A DNA stretch of 64,000 bases from Desulfitobacterium hafniense DCB-2 (GCF_000021925.1 NC_011830.1:458501-522500), one strand, 5' to 3'. Counted from the stretch's first letter, positions 1-12,448 are shown. Notes: generated from the letters alone by a model not told the origin. Translations and numbers: made by a program.

Positions 1-2025
1 TCCTTAAGCACCTATGGCCGGATTAATCCCTATGGATTTATTGAAGCTCCTTACCGTAAAGTGAACAATGGTCAGGTTACGGATCAGATCGATTACCTGA
101 CCGCCGACGAAGAAGAGAAATTCGTCGTAGCTCAGGCCAATGCTCCTTTGACGGATGACGGGCATTTCATTGAAGAGAAGATCGATGGACGTCATGGTCC
201 CGACTTCGTTTTGGTGGCGCCGGAGCGGATTGACTACATGGACGTTTCTCCGAAACAAATGGTATCCATCGCGACGGCCTTAATTCCCTTCCTGGAGCAC
301 GACGACGCCAACCGTGCTTTGATGGGCGCTAACATGCAGCGGCAGGCTGTGCCCCTTTTGCGCACCGATGCTCCCTATGTGGGAACAGGGATGGAGTACA
401 AAGCGGCCAAGGATTCCGGAGTCTGTGTCTTAGCTTCTAAAGACGGCACTGTGGAGCGGGCTACAGCCGAGGATATCATCATCCGTCATGACGACGGAAC
501 CCTGGAGAAGCATAAACTCTTAAAGTACCTGCGCTCCAACCAGGGAACCTGTATCAATCAACGTCCCATCGTGATGAAGAATGAGCGGGTGGAAGCAGGT
601 CAGATCATCGCTGACGGTCCATCTACGGATCATGGTGAGCTGGCTCTTGGCCGCAACGTTTTGATCGCTTTTATGACCTGGGAAGGTTATAACTATGAGG
701 ATGCTATTCTGATCAGCGAAAAGCTGGTTAAGGAAGATTACTATACCTCCATCCACATTGAAGAGTATGAAGCCGATGCCCGGGACACTAAACTGGGACC
801 GGAAGAAATTACCCGGGATATTCCTAACGTCGGGGAAGATGTGCTGAAAGATTTGGATGAGCGGGGAATTATCCGCATCGGTGCGGAAGTCAGCACCGGG
901 GATATCCTGGTGGGTAAAGTTACTCCGAAAGGTGAAACGGAGCTTACCGCGGAAGAGCGCCTTCTCAGAGCCATTTTCGGCGAAAAAGCCCGGGAAGTGC
1001 GGGATACCTCTCTGCGTGTACCTCACGGGGAAGCCGGCAAGATCGTGGATGTCAAAGTCTTTACCCGGGAAAACGGGGATGAGCTGGCCCCTGGAGTCAA
1101 CGAGCTGGTACGGGTCTATATCGCTCAAAAACGGAAAATCTCCGTTGGGGATAAAATGGCCGGCCGCCACGGCAACAAAGGGGTTATCTCCCGCATTATG
1201 AAGCAGGAAGATATGCCTTTCCTGCCTGACGGAACTCCGGTGGAAATCGTCTTGAACCCCCTGGGTGTTCCTTCCCGGATGAACATCGGTCAGGTTATGG
1301 AAACCCATTTAGGCTGGGCGGCGAAAGCTCTCGGACTTCGTTTGGCCACACCGGTCTTTGACGGAGCACAGGAAGAGGATGTCTTTGCCACCCTTAGAAA
1401 AGCCGGACTTCCAGAGACAGGCAAAACCGTACTTTACGACGGACGGACGGGAGATCCCTTTGATAATAAGATTACCGTCGGCTATATGTACTTCCTGAAG
1501 CTCCACCATCTGGTGGACGACAAGATTCATGCCCGGTCCACCGGACCCTACAGCTTGGTTACACAGCAGCCCTTGGGCGGTAAAGCCCAATTCGGCGGTC
1601 AGCGTTTCGGGGAGATGGAGGTTTGGGCTCTGGAGGCTTATGGAGCAGCCTATACTCTCCAGGAGATTCTTACCGTCAAGTCTGACGATGTGGTGGGACG
1701 GGTCAAGACTTATGAAGCCATTGTTAAAGGTGAAAACATCCCTGAACCGGGAGTTCCGGAATCTTTTAAGGTTCTCATCAAAGAGTTGCAAAGCTTAGGG
1801 CTTGATGTCCGCGTGCTTTCTGAAAACGACGAAGAAATTGAAATCCGTGAAATCGATGAGGATGTGACCGAGACGGCGAAAGAGCTGGGCATCGATCTTC
1901 ATGAAGACCTCCCGGCGCCTGTCATCCATGAAGCCGGTGAAGGTGAGGATGATGAGTACTTCGAAGAGGACGAAGAAGCTGTTGATGATGAGCCGATGAC
2001 CTTTGATGATGACGATATGGAATAG
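1..2025 (+). CDS. rpoB: RNA polymerase beta subunit, C-terminal part (5' end outside window)
   Basis: The reading frame is open from the first base, so this is the 3' two thirds or so of rpoB, cut by the window edge. It encodes the catalytic beta subunit of RNA polymerase. Visible hallmarks are the [11 protein letters not shown] stretch at the left edge, the [16 protein letters not shown] region that carries active-site lysines, and the [12 protein letters not shown] and [19 protein letters not shown] motifs near the C-terminus. The last 30 or so residues form a strongly acidic tail beyond the usual end of the family core. rpoC follows after 24 bases, as in almost all bacteria, so the two are co-transcribed. 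Confidence 0.98.
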   Translation, partial: SLSTYGRINPYGFIEAPYRKVNNGQVTDQIDYLTADEEEKFVVAQANAPLTDDGHFIEEKIDGRHGPDFVLVAPERIDYMDVSPKQMVSIATALIPFLEHDDANRALMGANMQRQAVPLLRTDAPYVGTGMEYKAAKDSGVCVLASKDGTVERATAEDIIIRHDDGTLEKHKLLKYLRSNQGTCINQRPIVMKNERVEAGQIIADGPSTDHGELALGRNVLIAFMTWEGYNYEDAILISEKLVKEDYYTSIHIEEYEADARDTKLGPEEITRDIPNVGEDVLKDLDERGIIRIGAEVSTGDILVGKVTPKGETELTAEERLLRAIFGEKAREVRDTSLRVPHGEAGKIVDVKVFTRENGDELAPGVNELVRVYIAQKRKISVGDKMAGRHGNKGVISRIMKQEDMPFLPDGTPVEIVLNPLGVPSRMNIGQVMETHLGWAAKALGLRLATPVFDGAQEEDVFATLRKAGLPETGKTVLYDGRTGDPFDNKITVGYMYFLKLHHLVDDKIHARSTGPYSLVTQQPLGGKAQFGGQRFGEMEVWALEAYGAAYTLQEILTVKSDDVVGRVKTYEAIVKGENIPEPGVPESFKVLIKELQSLGLDVRVLSENDEEIEIREIDEDVTETAKELGIDLHEDLPAPVIHEAGEGEDDEYFEEDEEAVDDEPMTFDDDDME

Positions 2026-2049
2026 ACCCGGGTGAAAGGAGAGAGAACC

Positions 2050-5000
2050 GTGCTAGACGTCAACAATTTTGACCGGATGCGTATTGGTTTGGCTTCTCCG
2101 ACGATGATCCGTGAGTGGTCTCATGGAGAAGTCAGGAAGCCGGAAACGATTAACTATAGAACCCTGAAACCGGAGCGGGAAGGACTCTTTTGCGAAAAGA
2201 TCTTTGGACCAACCCGTGACTGGGAGTGCCATTGCGGCAAATACAAACGGGTTCGCTATAAAGGCATTGTCTGTGACCGCTGCGGTGTGGAGGTCACCCG
2301 TTCCAAGGTGCGTAGAGAGCGCATGGGCCATATCGAACTGGCGGCTCCAGTATCGCATATCTGGTACTTCAAGGGTATTCCCAGCCGGATGGGTCTTCTC
2401 CTGGATATGTCTCCCCGTTCCCTGGAAAAGGTTCTTTATTTCGTATCCTACATCGTTACCGATGCCGGGGATACCTCGTTAATGAAAAAACAACTCCTGA
2501 CGGAAACCGAATACCGGGAATACCGTGATAAATACGGCAGCCGCTTCAAAGCCAGCATGGGTGCGGAAGCGATTAAGATGCTTCTTGAGGAAATGGACCT
2601 GGATAAGCTTAATGACGAGCTCCGGGTTGAATTGAAAGAGGTTTCCGGTCAAAGGAAAATCAGGGCCATCCGCCGCCTGGAAGTGGTGGAAGCCTTTAAG
2701 GAATCCGGTAACCGTCCTGAGTGGATGATTATGGACGTGGTTCCCGTCATTCCGCCGGAGCTCCGCCCTATGGTGCAGCTGGATGGCGGGCGGTTTGCCA
2801 CCTCCGACCTCAATGACCTTTACCGTCGGGTGATCAACAGAAATAACCGTCTCAAGCGTCTTTTGGATCTGGGAGCGCCGGATATCATTGTCCGCAACGA
2901 AAAACGGATGCTCCAGGAGGCCGTGGATGCCTTGATCGACAATGGCCGGCGGGGACGTCCCGTTACCGGCCCCGGTAACCGTCCTTTAAAATCCTTGAGT
3001 GATATGCTCAAAGGCAAGCAAGGGCGTTTCCGGCAAAACCTGCTGGGTAAACGGGTTGATTATTCCGGTCGTTCCGTTATTGTGGTCGGACCCAACCTGA
3101 GACTTCATCAATGCGGTCTGCCTAAAGAAATGGCCTTGGAGCTTTTCAAGCCCTTCGTCATGAAAAAACTGGTCAAGGAAGGCCATGCCCATAATATCAA
3201 GAGCGCCAAGCGGATGGTGGAAAGGGTTCGTTCTGAAGTCTGGGACGTTTTGGAAGAAGTGATCACCGAGCATCCTGTGCTGCTGAACCGGGCGCCAACC
3301 CTTCACCGCTTAGGGATTCAGGCTTTTGAGCCTGTTCTGGTTGAAGGGCGTGCCCTGCAGATCCATCCTTTAGTCTGTACCGCTTACAATGCGGACTTCG
3401 ACGGGGACCAAATGGCTGTTCACGTACCCCTCTCCGCAGAAGCTCAGGCTGAAGCAAGATTGCTGATGCTCTCCGCTCATAATATTTTGAATCCTAAAGA
3501 CGGCCGTCCCGTCGCTTCCCCCACACAGGACATGGTTTTAGGCTCCTACTACCTGACCATGGAACGTCCGGGAGCGCTGGGGGAAGGCAAGATCTTTAAG
3601 AATCGGGATGAAGCGGTTCTGGCCTATGATACCAAGCAGGCAAACCTCCAGGCGATGATTAAAGTCCGCCAACCTAATGGTGAACTTTTGGAAACCACCA
3701 TTGGCAGGCTTATCTTTAATTCGGTGATTCCACCGGAGGTAGGCTATATCAATGAAGTGGCCGGGAAAAAGGCCCTTAACAATATCGTTGCCAAATGCTA
3801 CCGCCTCGGCGGCTATAAAGCAACGGCCCAGCTCCTGGACGGAATCAAGAGCTTAGGGTTTAAATACTCCACCCGTGCCGGGATGACCGTTGGTCTTGCC
3901 GATATTACCGTACCTGAAGAGAAGCGGCAGATTCTTGCCGATGCTGATGGCATGGTCAATAAAACGGAGCAGCAATTCCGCCGCGGTTTGATTACCGACG
4001 AAGAGCGGTATGAAAAAGTTATCGAGATCTGGACCAAAGCCACGGACACCGTGACCAAAGCCTTGATGCACTCCTTGGATAAATTCAATCCGGTGTACAT
4101 GATGGCCACCTCCGGTGCCCGGGGTAATATTCAGCAGCTTCGTCAGCTGGCCGGGATGCGGGGACTGATGGCGGATCCTTCGGGACGAACCATCGAGTTG
4201 CCCATTAAGGCTAACTTCCGTGAAGGCCTCACCGTTTTGGAGTATTTCATCTCCTCCCACGGAGCGCGGAAAGGTCTGGCCGATACGGCACTGCGGACCG
4301 CCGACTCCGGTTATCTTACCCGCCGTCTTGTGGACGTATCTCAGGATGTCATTGTCCGGGATGAAGATTGCGGTACGACCCAGGGTATTATGGTGGATGA
4401 TGTCAAGGATGGTCCGGAAGTCATCGAAAAACTGGAAGAACGTCTCGTGGGCCGCTTCCTTTTGGAAGATTTAAAGCATCCTGAGACCGGGGAAATCCTG
4501 GCTACTGCCGACAACGAGATTACGGAAGAACAAGCCCATGATATCGCTGCTGTTTATGATAATGTCACCATTCGTTCTGTCCTCACTTGCAAAACCCGCT
4601 ACGGGGTGTGCCGCAAGTGCTACGGACGGAATCTGGCCACAGGCCATCATGTGGAGATGGGAGAAGCCGTGGGCATCATTGCTGCCCAATCCATCGGTGA
4701 GCCGGGAACTCAGCTGACCATGCGGACCTTCCATACCGGTGGTGTGGCCGGGGACGATATCACCCAAGGTTTGCCCCGTGTTGAGGAACTTTTTGAAGCA
4801 CGCAAACCTAAAGGCCAGGCCATCATTTCGGAAAATGACGGTGTGGTCGCCATCCGCGAAGTCAAAGGCCGCCGGGAAGTGGATGTTATCAGTGATACGG
4901 AAGAACGGATGACCTATACGATACCCTATGGCTCCCGCTTGAAGGTTCGGGAAGGTCACCGGATTGAAGCCGGCGATGAACTGACTGAAGGAAGCATCAA

Positions 5001-5517
5001 TCCCCATGATATGCTTAAGGTTAAGGGAATCCGCGGTGTCCAGGTTTATCTCCTGGGTGAAGTGCAAAGAGTTTACCGTCTGCAGGGTGTGGATATTAAC
5101 GATAAACATATTGAGGTTATGGTTCGCCAGATGCTCCGCAAGGTTAAAGTGGAAGAGGCCGGTGATACCACCCTCTTACCCGGCGGCTTGATTGATGTCT
5201 TTGATTTCGAAGAAGAGAACACCAAGGTGATTGCCGCCGGCGGTGAGCCTGCAGTAGCAAGACCGGTACTTCTGGGCATTACCAAAGCCTCCCTGGCTAC
5301 GGACTCCTTCCTTTCTGCGGCATCCTTCCAGGAAACAACCCGTGTTCTCACGGAGGCAGCCATCAAAGGAAAGGTCGATCCTCTGCTGGGACTCAAGGAA
5401 AACGTCATCATCGGGAAGCTCATTCCGGCGGGTACAGGAATGTCCCGTTACCGGAATGTAAAAGTTATTAATCTTGATGAAGAGCAAGTTGAAAATCTTG
5501 ACAGTGTAAATCCATGA
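2050..5517 (+). CDS. rpoC: RNA polymerase beta' subunit
   Basis: Encodes the 1155-aa beta' subunit, with the N-terminal zinc ribbon ([20 protein letters not shown]), the catalytic [12 protein letters not shown] magnesium-binding loop, the second zinc site ([13 protein letters not shown]) and the trigger loop ([16 protein letters not shown]). The frame is open from a GTG at 2032, but a strong ribosome binding site (AAAGGAGAG) lies inside that extension, so the GTG at 2050 is the likely start. It lacks the large lineage-specific insertions of Gram-negative beta'. It is followed by the L7Ae-family gene, the usual Firmicute order. Confidence 0.98.
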   Translation: MLDVNNFDRMRIGLASPTMIREWSHGEVRKPETINYRTLKPEREGLFCEKIFGPTRDWECHCGKYKRVRYKGIVCDRCGVEVTRSKVRRERMGHIELAAPVSHIWYFKGIPSRMGLLLDMSPRSLEKVLYFVSYIVTDAGDTSLMKKQLLTETEYREYRDKYGSRFKASMGAEAIKMLLEEMDLDKLNDELRVELKEVSGQRKIRAIRRLEVVEAFKESGNRPEWMIMDVVPVIPPELRPMVQLDGGRFATSDLNDLYRRVINRNNRLKRLLDLGAPDIIVRNEKRMLQEAVDALIDNGRRGRPVTGPGNRPLKSLSDMLKGKQGRFRQNLLGKRVDYSGRSVIVVGPNLRLHQCGLPKEMALELFKPFVMKKLVKEGHAHNIKSAKRMVERVRSEVWDVLEEVITEHPVLLNRAPTLHRLGIQAFEPVLVEGRALQIHPLVCTAYNADFDGDQMAVHVPLSAEAQAEARLLMLSAHNILNPKDGRPVASPTQDMVLGSYYLTMERPGALGEGKIFKNRDEAVLAYDTKQANLQAMIKVRQPNGELLETTIGRLIFNSVIPPEVGYINEVAGKKALNNIVAKCYRLGGYKATAQLLDGIKSLGFKYSTRAGMTVGLADITVPEEKRQILADADGMVNKTEQQFRRGLITDEERYEKVIEIWTKATDTVTKALMHSLDKFNPVYMMATSGARGNIQQLRQLAGMRGLMADPSGRTIELPIKANFREGLTVLEYFISSHGARKGLADTALRTADSGYLTRRLVDVSQDVIVRDEDCGTTQGIMVDDVKDGPEVIEKLEERLVGRFLLEDLKHPETGEILATADNEITEEQAHDIAAVYDNVTIRSVLTCKTRYGVCRKCYGRNLATGHHVEMGEAVGIIAAQSIGEPGTQLTMRTFHTGGVAGDDITQGLPRVEELFEARKPKGQAIISENDGVVAIREVKGRREVDVISDTEERMTYTIPYGSRLKVREGHRIEAGDELTEGSINPHDMLKVKGIRGVQVYLLGEVQRVYRLQGVDINDKHIEVMVRQMLRKVKVEEAGDTTLLPGGLIDVFDFEEENTKVIAAGGEPAVARPVLLGITKASLATDSFLSAASFQETTRVLTEAAIKGKVDPLLGLKENVIIGKLIPAGTGMSRYRNVKVINLDEEQVENLDSVNP

Positions 5518-5610
5518 TGATAAAATACTATAGTGTGATTTAACGATTATGGGAAAAATATGTAGTTTTTTCACCAATCAATGTTGCTCTTTGAGGAGGA
5601 AAGCATATTA

Positions 5611-5862
5611 ATGCTTGATGAAGCCTTAAAAAAATCCAAAAACAGGACCGTGGGAGTCAAGCAAACTCTGCGGGCCCTGGAAAAAGAGAGTTTAATCTGT
5701 GTCTATGTGGCTAAGGATGCGGAAAGCCATGTGCTTCGCCCCATCCTTGAACAGTGCCGGAACAAAAGGATTCAAGTTCAGGAAGTTCAGACGATGCTTG
5801 AGCTGGGCAAAGCCTGCGGGATTGAAGTAGGCGCTGCTGTAGCGGCCCTGTTATCCGAATAG
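5611..5862 (+). CDS. ybxF: L7Ae/L30e-family ribosome-associated RNA-binding protein
   Basis: An 83-aa protein of the ribosomal L7Ae family, which binds kink-turn RNA. In Firmicutes it sits between rpoC and rpsL, exactly as here. Visible family features are the early VGVKQTLRAL stretch, the VAKDAE segment and the C-terminal ELGKACGIEVGAA. The ATG at 5611 is chosen because a GAGGAGG site lies 11 bases upstream. The frame also extends to an ATG at 5581, but that start has no ribosome binding site. Its cellular role is modest or unknown even in Bacillus. Confidence 0.9.
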   Translation: MLDEALKKSKNRTVGVKQTLRALEKESLICVYVAKDAESHVLRPILEQCRNKRIQVQEVQTMLELGKACGIEVGAAVAALLSE

Positions 5863-5891
5863 ACAGGAAGCTCCGAAATGTGTTAGTTTTG

Positions 5892-5926
5892 GGGATTGCT
5901 TGCTTTATGCTGAAGCAAGCAATTCC
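5892..5926 (+). terminator. Hairpin before rpsL, possible attenuator
   Basis: GGGATTGCTTGC (5892-5903) pairs with GCAAGCAATTCC (5915-5926), with one G-T pair and an 11-base loop. It is followed by a mixed T-rich stretch, not a clean T run. It lies between the L7Ae-family gene and rpsL. It could lower read-through from rpoBC into the str genes or be an RNA processing site. Confidence 0.55.
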
Positions 5927-5961
5927 TTTGATATGTTCTTTCTTGGGAAGGAGGTGTAGTT

Positions 5962-6384
5962 ATGCCGACGATTAATCAATTGATTCGCAATGGCCGTTCG
6001 AAGATTGCAAAGAAATCAACAGCTCCAGCTATGCAATGGGGCTATAACTCTTTACAACGCAAGCAATTCGCCTCTGGGGGATCACCTCAAAAGCGTGGGG
6101 TTTGCACCAGGGTTTACACGACAACTCCAAAGAAGCCGAACTCTGCTCTCCGTAAAGTTGCCCGTGTGCGTTTAACCAATACGATTGAAGTATCATCATA
6201 CATCCCAGGCATCGGGCACAACCTGCAGGAGCACAGTGTTGTTCTTGTCCGTGGCGGCCGTGTTAAAGACCTTCCGGGTGTTCGTTACCACATCGTTCGT
6301 GGGGCCCTTGATACTCAAGGTGTTCAGAAACGGATGCAAGCTCGTTCCAAATACGGTGCCAAACGTCCTAAGAAAGGGAAGTAA
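5962..6384 (+). CDS. rpsL: Ribosomal protein S12
   Basis: A 140-aa decoding-centre protein of the 30S subunit, with the conserved [24 protein letters not shown] block and [13 protein letters not shown] loop. Lys57 and Lys102 align with the two lysines altered in streptomycin-resistant E. coli, so the sequence is the sensitive type. It has the N-terminal insertion (roughly residues 24-41) seen in Firmicute S12 and absent from E. coli. The ATG is preceded by AAGGAGGTG. It leads the str cluster rpsL-rpsG-fusA-tuf. Confidence 0.98.
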
Positions 6385-6906
<522 letters not shown>

Positions 6907-6974
6907 GATGATCAAAGCGTATGCTTAAAATCATTCACAATGGGGAATGACTACGGCAGAAAGGGGGATTATCA

Positions 6975-9053
6975 GTGGCAAGGCAATTTCCATTAGAGAA
7001 AACGCGGAATATCGGGATTATGGCCCATATTGATGCGGGTAAAACGACCACGACCGAGCGTATTTTGTTCTACACCGGGCGTGTTCATAAGATCGGGGAA
7101 GTTCACGATGGAGCAGCAACCATGGACTGGATGGTTCAGGAGCAGGAGCGTGGGATTACCATTACTTCTGCAGCGACGACAGCCCAATGGAAAGGCCATC
7201 GTATTAACATCATCGATACACCAGGGCACGTGGACTTTACCGTCGAGGTAGAGCGCAGCTTGCGTGTACTTGACGGAGCTGTAGCAGTGTTCTGCTCTGT
7301 CGGCGGTGTTGAGCCTCAATCTGAAACAGTATGGCGGCAGGCGGACAAGTACGGTGTACCCCGTATCGCCTATATTAACAAAATGGATCGTATGGGTGCA
7401 GATTTCTTCCGGGGAGTATCTATGATTGCTGACCGGTTAGGTGCAAACCCTGTACCGATCCAAATTCCGATTGGCGCAGAGGATCAATTCAAAGGAATTA
7501 TTGACCTCGTAACCATGAAGGCTATGATCTATACGGACGATTTAGGCACCACCAGCGACGTTGCCGATATCCCCGGAGACTTAGTCGACCAAGCCAATGA
7601 ATATCGTGAGAAGCTTCTGGAAGCAGTTGCTGATACAGATGAAGAGCTCATGATGAAATATCTCGAAGGTGAAGAACTGACCGAAGAAGAGATTCGTAAC
7701 GGAATCCGTAAAGGAACAATTGGGCTGAAGTTTATCCCAGTGGTCTGTGGCTCTTCGTTCAAGAATAAAGGGGTGCAACCACTACTTGATGCGGTTGTAG
7801 AGTATATGCCAGCCCCAACTGATGTACCGAATATTAAAGGGGTGCATCCGGAGACCGGTGAAGCTGATGAACGCCATTCCAGCGACAAAGATCCGTTCTC
7901 TGCCTTGGCCTTTAAGATCATGGCTGACCCTTACGTGGGTAAATTGGCATTTTTCCGGGTATACTCGGGAGTCCTGGGTTCGGGATCCTATGTTTACAAC
8001 TCAACCAAAGGCAAACGGGAGAGAATCGGCCGGATTCTCCAAATGCATGCCAACCACCGGGAAGAGATTCCCGAGGTCTATGCAGGAGATATCGCCGCAG
8101 CTGTGGGCTTAAAAGATACCACCACCGGGGATACCCTCTGTGATGACAAAGCCCCCATCATTCTCGAATCCATGCAATTCCCTGATCCTGTCATCAACGT
8201 GGCCATTGAGCCCAAGACGAAACAGGACCAGGAGAAGATGGGTACCGCTCTGGCTCGTTTGGCTGAGGAAGATCCCACCTTTAAAATGCATACCGACCAG
8301 GATAGCGGGCAAACCATCATCGAAGGAATGGGTGAGCTTCACCTGGAAATCATCGTTGACCGTTTGCAGCGTGAATTTAAAGTCGAGTGCAATGTGGGAC
8401 GTCCTCAGGTTGCTTACAAAGAAACCATCCGCCGTGCTGTTAAATCTGAGGGTAAGTTCGTTCGTCAATCCGGTGGACGTGGACAATACGGACACTGCTG
8501 GATCGAGATTGAACCTCTGGAGCAAGGCAGTGGTTTCGAGTTCGTCAACAAAATCGTGGGTGGCGTGATTCCCAGGGAATATATCGCTCCCATCGGTCAG
8601 GGGATCGAAGAAGCCATGCAAAATGGTATCCAGGCAGGCTATCCTGTGATGGATATCCGGGCTACAGTCTATGACGGTTCTTACCATGATGTAGACTCTT
8701 CCGAAATGGCCTTTAAGATCGCCGGCTCTATGGCCTTCAAGGCTGGTGCGGCGAAAGCTGATCCTGCTATCATCGAGCCCGTTATGAAGGTAGAGGTTAC
8801 TGTACCTGAGGAGTATATGGGTGAGGTTATTGGCGATATGAACTCCCGTCGGGGACGGATTGAGGGCATGGAAGCCACAGGAACAGCACAAATCGTTCGC
8901 GGGTTTGTCCCGCTTTCCGAAATGTTTGGCTATGCCACCGACCTTCGTTCCAAGACCCAAGGGCGCGGTGTCTACGTCATGATGTTTGACCACTACGAGG
9001 AAGTGCCCAAGAATATCGCTGAAGGCATTGTTGCTAAACGCGCCGGCGCTTAA
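6975..9053 (+). CDS. fusA: Elongation factor G
   Basis: The 692-aa translocation GTPase. The G domain shows [13 protein letters not shown] (G1), [11 protein letters not shown] (G2), DTPGHVDF (G3) and NKMDR (G4). Domains II-V follow, including the [11 protein letters not shown] and [12 protein letters not shown] regions. It starts at GTG 6975 behind AAAGGGGG. Length is the usual one for bacterial EF-G1, and the gene sits between rpsG and tuf in the str operon. Confidence 0.98.
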   Translation: MARQFPLEKTRNIGIMAHIDAGKTTTTERILFYTGRVHKIGEVHDGAATMDWMVQEQERGITITSAATTAQWKGHRINIIDTPGHVDFTVEVERSLRVLDGAVAVFCSVGGVEPQSETVWRQADKYGVPRIAYINKMDRMGADFFRGVSMIADRLGANPVPIQIPIGAEDQFKGIIDLVTMKAMIYTDDLGTTSDVADIPGDLVDQANEYREKLLEAVADTDEELMMKYLEGEELTEEEIRNGIRKGTIGLKFIPVVCGSSFKNKGVQPLLDAVVEYMPAPTDVPNIKGVHPETGEADERHSSDKDPFSALAFKIMADPYVGKLAFFRVYSGVLGSGSYVYNSTKGKRERIGRILQMHANHREEIPEVYAGDIAAAVGLKDTTTGDTLCDDKAPIILESMQFPDPVINVAIEPKTKQDQEKMGTALARLAEEDPTFKMHTDQDSGQTIIEGMGELHLEIIVDRLQREFKVECNVGRPQVAYKETIRRAVKSEGKFVRQSGGRGQYGHCWIEIEPLEQGSGFEFVNKIVGGVIPREYIAPIGQGIEEAMQNGIQAGYPVMDIRATVYDGSYHDVDSSEMAFKIAGSMAFKAGAAKADPAIIEPVMKVEVTVPEEYMGEVIGDMNSRRGRIEGMEATGTAQIVRGFVPLSEMFGYATDLRSKTQGRGVYVMMFDHYEEVPKNIAEGIVAKRAGA

Positions 9054-9177
9054 TCTTAAGTCCATGGTTTACGGTGCGGGGTTCGAAGTTCAGGGATCTC
9101 CTTGTCAGCGGACCTCGCTCAAATAAAAGGAAACTTCTATTGCTTACTTTATTATTTAGAGGGAGTGAAAATTTAAA

Positions 9178-10380
9178 ATGGCAAAGCAAAAATTCGAACG
9201 TACTAAACCCCACGTTAACGTTGGAACCATCGGTCACGTTGACCATGGTAAAACCACCTCTACTGCTGCTATCACCTTAGTTCTTTCCAAAGCCGGCGGC
9301 GCAGTAGCCCAAGCATTCGACCAAATCGACAAGGCTCCGGAAGAAAGAGAGCGTGGAATCACCATCTCCACTTCTCACGTTGAGTATGAAACCGCTAACC
9401 GCCACTATGCTCACGTTGACTGCCCAGGCCACGCCGACTATGTTAAAAACATGATCACCGGTGCTGCCCAAATGGATGGAGCTATCCTGGTTGTATCCGC
9501 TGCTGACGGCCCGATGCCCCAAACCCGTGAGCACATCCTCCTTGCCCGTCAAGTAGGTGTTCCTTACATCGTGGTTTGGTTGAACAAAGCCGACATGGTA
9601 GATGATCCGGAACTCATGGAACTGGTTGAAATGGAAATTCGTGAACTCCTCTCCGAGTACGAATTCCCTGGCGATGATATTCCCATCATTCCCGGTTCCG
9701 GCCTGAAAGCTCTCCAATGCGGTTGCGGATCCCGTGATTGTGAATGGTGCGGCAAGATCTGGAATCTGATGGATGCTGTTGACTCCTATATTCCAACTCC
9801 AGAGCGTGCTACCGACAAGCCTTTCCTTATGCCTGTGGAGGACGTATTCACCATTACCGGTCGTGGTACCGTTGCTACCGGTCGTGTCGAGCGCGGTGTG
9901 ATTAAAGTCGGTGACGAGATTGAAATCGTTGGTTTGACAGAAGCTCCTCGCAAAACCGTTTGCACCGGCGTGGAAATGTTCCGCAAGCTCCTTGACCAAG
10001 CTCAAGCAGGGGACAACATCGGAGCTCTTCTCCGCGGTGTGGATCGTAAAGATATCGAACGCGGTCAAGTACTTGCTAAAACCGGTTCTATTAAACCTCA
10101 CACCAAATTTACCGGCGAAGTTTTCGTACTGAGCAAAGAAGAAGGCGGACGTCATACCCCATTCTTCAACAACTACCGCCCTCAGTTCTACTTCCGTACA
10201 ACCGACGTTACCGGTGTTGTAACCCTTCCTGAAGGAACGGAAATGGTTATGCCCGGAGACCGTGTTACCATCACTTGCGAAATTATCTCCCCTATCGCTA
10301 TGGAAGAAGGACTTCGTTTCGCTATCCGTGAAGGTGGCCGTACTGTTGGAGCCGGCGTTGTTGTCAGCATCATCGAATAG
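9178..10380 (+). CDS. tuf: Elongation factor Tu with a four-cysteine insertion
   Basis: The 400-aa GTPase that delivers aminoacyl-tRNA to the ribosome. G motifs are GHVDHGKT (19-26), [13 protein letters not shown] and NKAD (136-139). Residue 28 is Ser where most EF-Tu proteins have Leu. After the GSGLKAL segment of the G domain there is a cysteine cluster, Cys181, Cys183, Cys188 and Cys191 (spacing C-x-C-x4-C-x2-C), where E. coli EF-Tu has a short acidic loop without cysteines. The spacing looks like a metal site. The rest of the protein is ordinary. The ATG at 9178 is preceded by AGAGGGAGTG. Only one copy lies in this window. Confidence 0.97.
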   Translation: MAKQKFERTKPHVNVGTIGHVDHGKTTSTAAITLVLSKAGGAVAQAFDQIDKAPEERERGITISTSHVEYETANRHYAHVDCPGHADYVKNMITGAAQMDGAILVVSAADGPMPQTREHILLARQVGVPYIVVWLNKADMVDDPELMELVEMEIRELLSEYEFPGDDIPIIPGSGLKALQCGCGSRDCEWCGKIWNLMDAVDSYIPTPERATDKPFLMPVEDVFTITGRGTVATGRVERGVIKVGDEIEIVGLTEAPRKTVCTGVEMFRKLLDQAQAGDNIGALLRGVDRKDIERGQVLAKTGSIKPHTKFTGEVFVLSKEEGGRHTPFFNNYRPQFYFRTTDVTGVVTLPEGTEMVMPGDRVTITCEIISPIAMEEGLRFAIREGGRTVGAGVVVSIIE

Positions 10381-10433
10381 TAGGCTTTAGTCCTTGGTAT
10401 TATGCAGGCATAGACTTAGAGTCTATTGATAAA

Positions 10434-10460
10434 GGATGCCACAGATTCACTGTGGCATCC
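10434..10460 (+). terminator. Perfect hairpin after tuf
   Basis: GGATGCCACAG (10434-10444), loop ATTCA, then CTGTGGCATCC (10450-10460): an 11-bp perfect stem 54 bases after the tuf stop. The downstream stretch has no clean T run, so it may be a weak terminator or an mRNA stability or processing hairpin that separates the str genes from rpsJ. Confidence 0.6.
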
Positions 10461-10607
10461 TGCCTCGTTTCCACTGCTGGGATGCTGTGGAAACATCTCT
10501 CGGGTCTCTGGTGCAGAAGGTTGCTGATGAAAGTGTCTCCGCTGCTCATCAGGGAATTTCTGGACCCAGTACATCCGTTAAACGGAATTATTAGGAGGGT
10601 TTTTTTA

Positions 10608-10916
10608 ATGAGCAGTCAAAAAATTCGTATCCGCCTGAAAGCGTTTGATCACAAAACATTGGATCAATCAGCAGAGAAAATTGTTGAAACAGCCAAGAGA
10701 ACAGGTGCCCGTGTCAGTGGACCGATTCCCCTTCCCACTGAAAAAAGCATTTATACCATTCTTCGTTCTCCCCACGTTAACAAGGATTCTCGCGAGCAAT
10801 TCGAAATGCGGACTCATAAACGCCTGATCGATATCCTGGAGCCAACCTCCAAAACGGTGGATGCTCTGATGCGTTTAGATCTTCCCGCTGGCGTCGATAT
10901 CGAAATCAAACTCTAA
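10608..10916 (+). CDS. rpsJ: Ribosomal protein S10
   Basis: A 102-aa 30S head protein, also the NusE partner of NusB in antitermination. The sequence begins [16 protein letters not shown] and has the GPIPLPTEK loop. The frame runs open upstream to 10452, but the ATG at 10608 follows a TTAGGAGGG ribosome binding site and gives the exact family length. It is set apart from tuf (227 bases) and from rplC (254 bases), an unusually loose arrangement for the head of an S10 operon. Confidence 0.97.
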   Translation: MSSQKIRIRLKAFDHKTLDQSAEKIVETAKRTGARVSGPIPLPTEKSIYTILRSPHVNKDSREQFEMRTHKRLIDILEPTSKTVDALMRLDLPAGVDIEIKL

Positions 10917-11017
10917 TTGGCGAATCATAAAACCTGAGCGCAAACGCTGGTTTAATCGCCTGCCTGAAAGATTAAAGATTCAGACAGACGAAAAAACTAG
11001 CGTTCATTTGGGGTTTA

Positions 11018-11026
11018 TGATATAAT
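11018..11026 (+). promoter_or_regulatory. Extended -10 promoter for the rplC operon
   Basis: TGATATAAT is a perfect extended -10 element (TGnTATAAT). There is no good -35 at the 17-bp position, which an extended -10 can tolerate. Transcription from here would give an rplC leader of about 138 bases. That leader contains a hairpin just before the ribosome binding site (GTGC-T-CCGG at 11119-11127 with CCGG-C-GCAC at 11136-11144), a possible site for autoregulation. Confidence 0.6.
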
Positions 11027-11170
11027 ATTTTTGTTTGTGGCGCGAAACACCCGGCACTGTGGATTGGTGCTCAAGGTCGACTCGCTTCAAAATATCAATT
11101 CAAATTTGGAACGCTCTCGTGCTCCGGTCATAGAGCCGGCGCACTTCAAAGTGTTCAGGAGGTGGCAATC

Positions 11171-11800
11171 GTGTCGAAAGGAATTTTGGGTAAAAAAGTG
11201 GGTATGACCCAGGTTTTCACGGAAGAAGGACATCTTATTCCCGTGACTGTGGTCGAAGCAGGTCCTTGCTATGTCATCCAAAAGAAAACGAAGGCAACGG
11301 ATGGTTACAACGCAATCCAGGTTGGCTTTGGTGCTCTGAGGGAAAGACTGGCGAACAAGCCGCAAAAAGGACATGTTGCAAAAGCTTCTGTGAAGCCGAT
11401 GCGCTACATTCGTGAGTTCCGCGTGGATGATGTGGATGCTTACGAAATCGGACAAGAAATCACGGCTGAAGTGTTTGCTGCAGGTGATGCAGTGGACGTA
11501 GTCGGAATCTCCAAAGGTAAAGGCTTTGCCGGGATGATTAAACGTCATGGTGCCGGCCGCGGACCCATGAAGCATGGTTCCAAGTATCATCGCCGTACCG
11601 GTTCCCTCGGCGCGAAAGGCCCGGCTCGTGTATTTAAGGGCCGCAACCTGCCAGGGCGCATGGGTGGCGAGCGGGTTACCGTTCAAAACCTGAAGGTTGT
11701 TCGGGTGGATGCGGATAAGAATATGATTCTCGTCAAAGGCGCTGTACCCGGCGCGAAAAAGTCATTGCTCATTCTGAAGCCTTCCGTTAAGGCGAAGTAA
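11171..11800 (+). CDS. rplC: Ribosomal protein L3
   Basis: A 209-aa 50S protein near the peptidyl-transferase centre. It begins [16 protein letters not shown] and contains [11 protein letters not shown] and the [13 protein letters not shown] loop. The frame opens at a GTG at 11162, but that codon overlaps the AGGAGGT ribosome binding site (11157-11163), so the GTG at 11171 is the real start. It is the first gene of the tight L3-L4-L23-L2 run. Confidence 0.97.
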   Translation: MSKGILGKKVGMTQVFTEEGHLIPVTVVEAGPCYVIQKKTKATDGYNAIQVGFGALRERLANKPQKGHVAKASVKPMRYIREFRVDDVDAYEIGQEITAEVFAAGDAVDVVGISKGKGFAGMIKRHGAGRGPMKHGSKYHRRTGSLGAKGPARVFKGRNLPGRMGGERVTVQNLKVVRVDADKNMILVKGAVPGAKKSLLILKPSVKAK

Positions 11801-11824
11801 CTTGTAAGAAAGGAGGAATAAGCA

Positions 11825-12448
11825 ATGCCAAAGGTTCAAGTAGTTAATATGCAAGGTTCTCCCGTTGGAGAGCTGGAGCTGGATGAATATGTGTTCGGTA
11901 TTGAACCCAATACCCATGTTATGCACCAGGCAGTAGTAGGACAACTGGCCAGCCAAAGACGTGGTACTCACTCCACCTTACTCCGTGGAGAAGTTCGCGG
12001 AGGCGGCCGCAAGCCCTGGCGTCAAAAAGGTACCGGCCGGGCTCGCGCAGGCAGCATTCGTTCACCTCTATGGAGAGGCGGCGCTGTGCTTTTCGGACCC
12101 AAGCCCCGCAAATATGGCTTCAGCCTTCCTAAGAAGGTTCGCCGCCTGGCTTTGCGTTCAGCCCTTTCTTCCAAGGTAAACGAACAAAAACTGATCGTAT
12201 TGGAAGATTTGAGCTTGAACGAAGCAAAAACCCGGGAAATGGTTAAAGTTCTGCAGGCCCTGAATGTCGGCAAAAAAGCTTTAATCGTTACAGATGAATT
12301 TATGGAAACCATCGATCGTTCTGCCCGCAATATTGCTGGGATCAAAACCACTGCAGTAGAAGGCATGAATATTTACGATCTTCTCAATTCTGATGTCATC
12401 GTCATGACCAAAGCAGCGGTAACGAAAACGGAGGAGGTGTTAGCGTAA
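11825..12448 (+). CDS. rplD: Ribosomal protein L4
   Basis: A 207-aa 50S protein lining the exit tunnel. The long loop with [19 protein letters not shown] is the family signature. In many bacteria L4 represses its own operon by binding the S10 leader; whether it does so here is unknown. The ATG follows AAAGGAGG. Its stop codon overlaps the rplW start (TAATG). Confidence 0.97.
   Translation: MPKVQVVNMQGSPVGELELDEYVFGIEPNTHVMHQAVVGQLASQRRGTHSTLLRGEVRGGGRKPWRQKGTGRARAGSIRSPLWRGGAVLFGPKPRKYGFSLPKKVRRLALRSALSSKVNEQKLIVLEDLSLNEAKTREMVKVLQALNVGKKALIVTDEFMETIDRSARNIAGIKTTAVEGMNIYDLLNSDVIVMTKAAVTKTEEVLA

Noticed and set aside
8109..9065. A 318-codon open frame antisense to fusA
   Set aside because: Shadow of a highly conserved gene; histidine- and asparagine-rich translation without domains.
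9277..10155. A 292-codon open frame antisense to tuf
   Set aside because: Same reason: it mirrors codon bias of the tuf gene and has no start signals.
10452..10607. N-terminal extension of the rpsJ frame
   Set aside because: It covers the gap hairpin's right arm, and the ATG at 10608 with TTAGGAGGG gives the exact S10 length.
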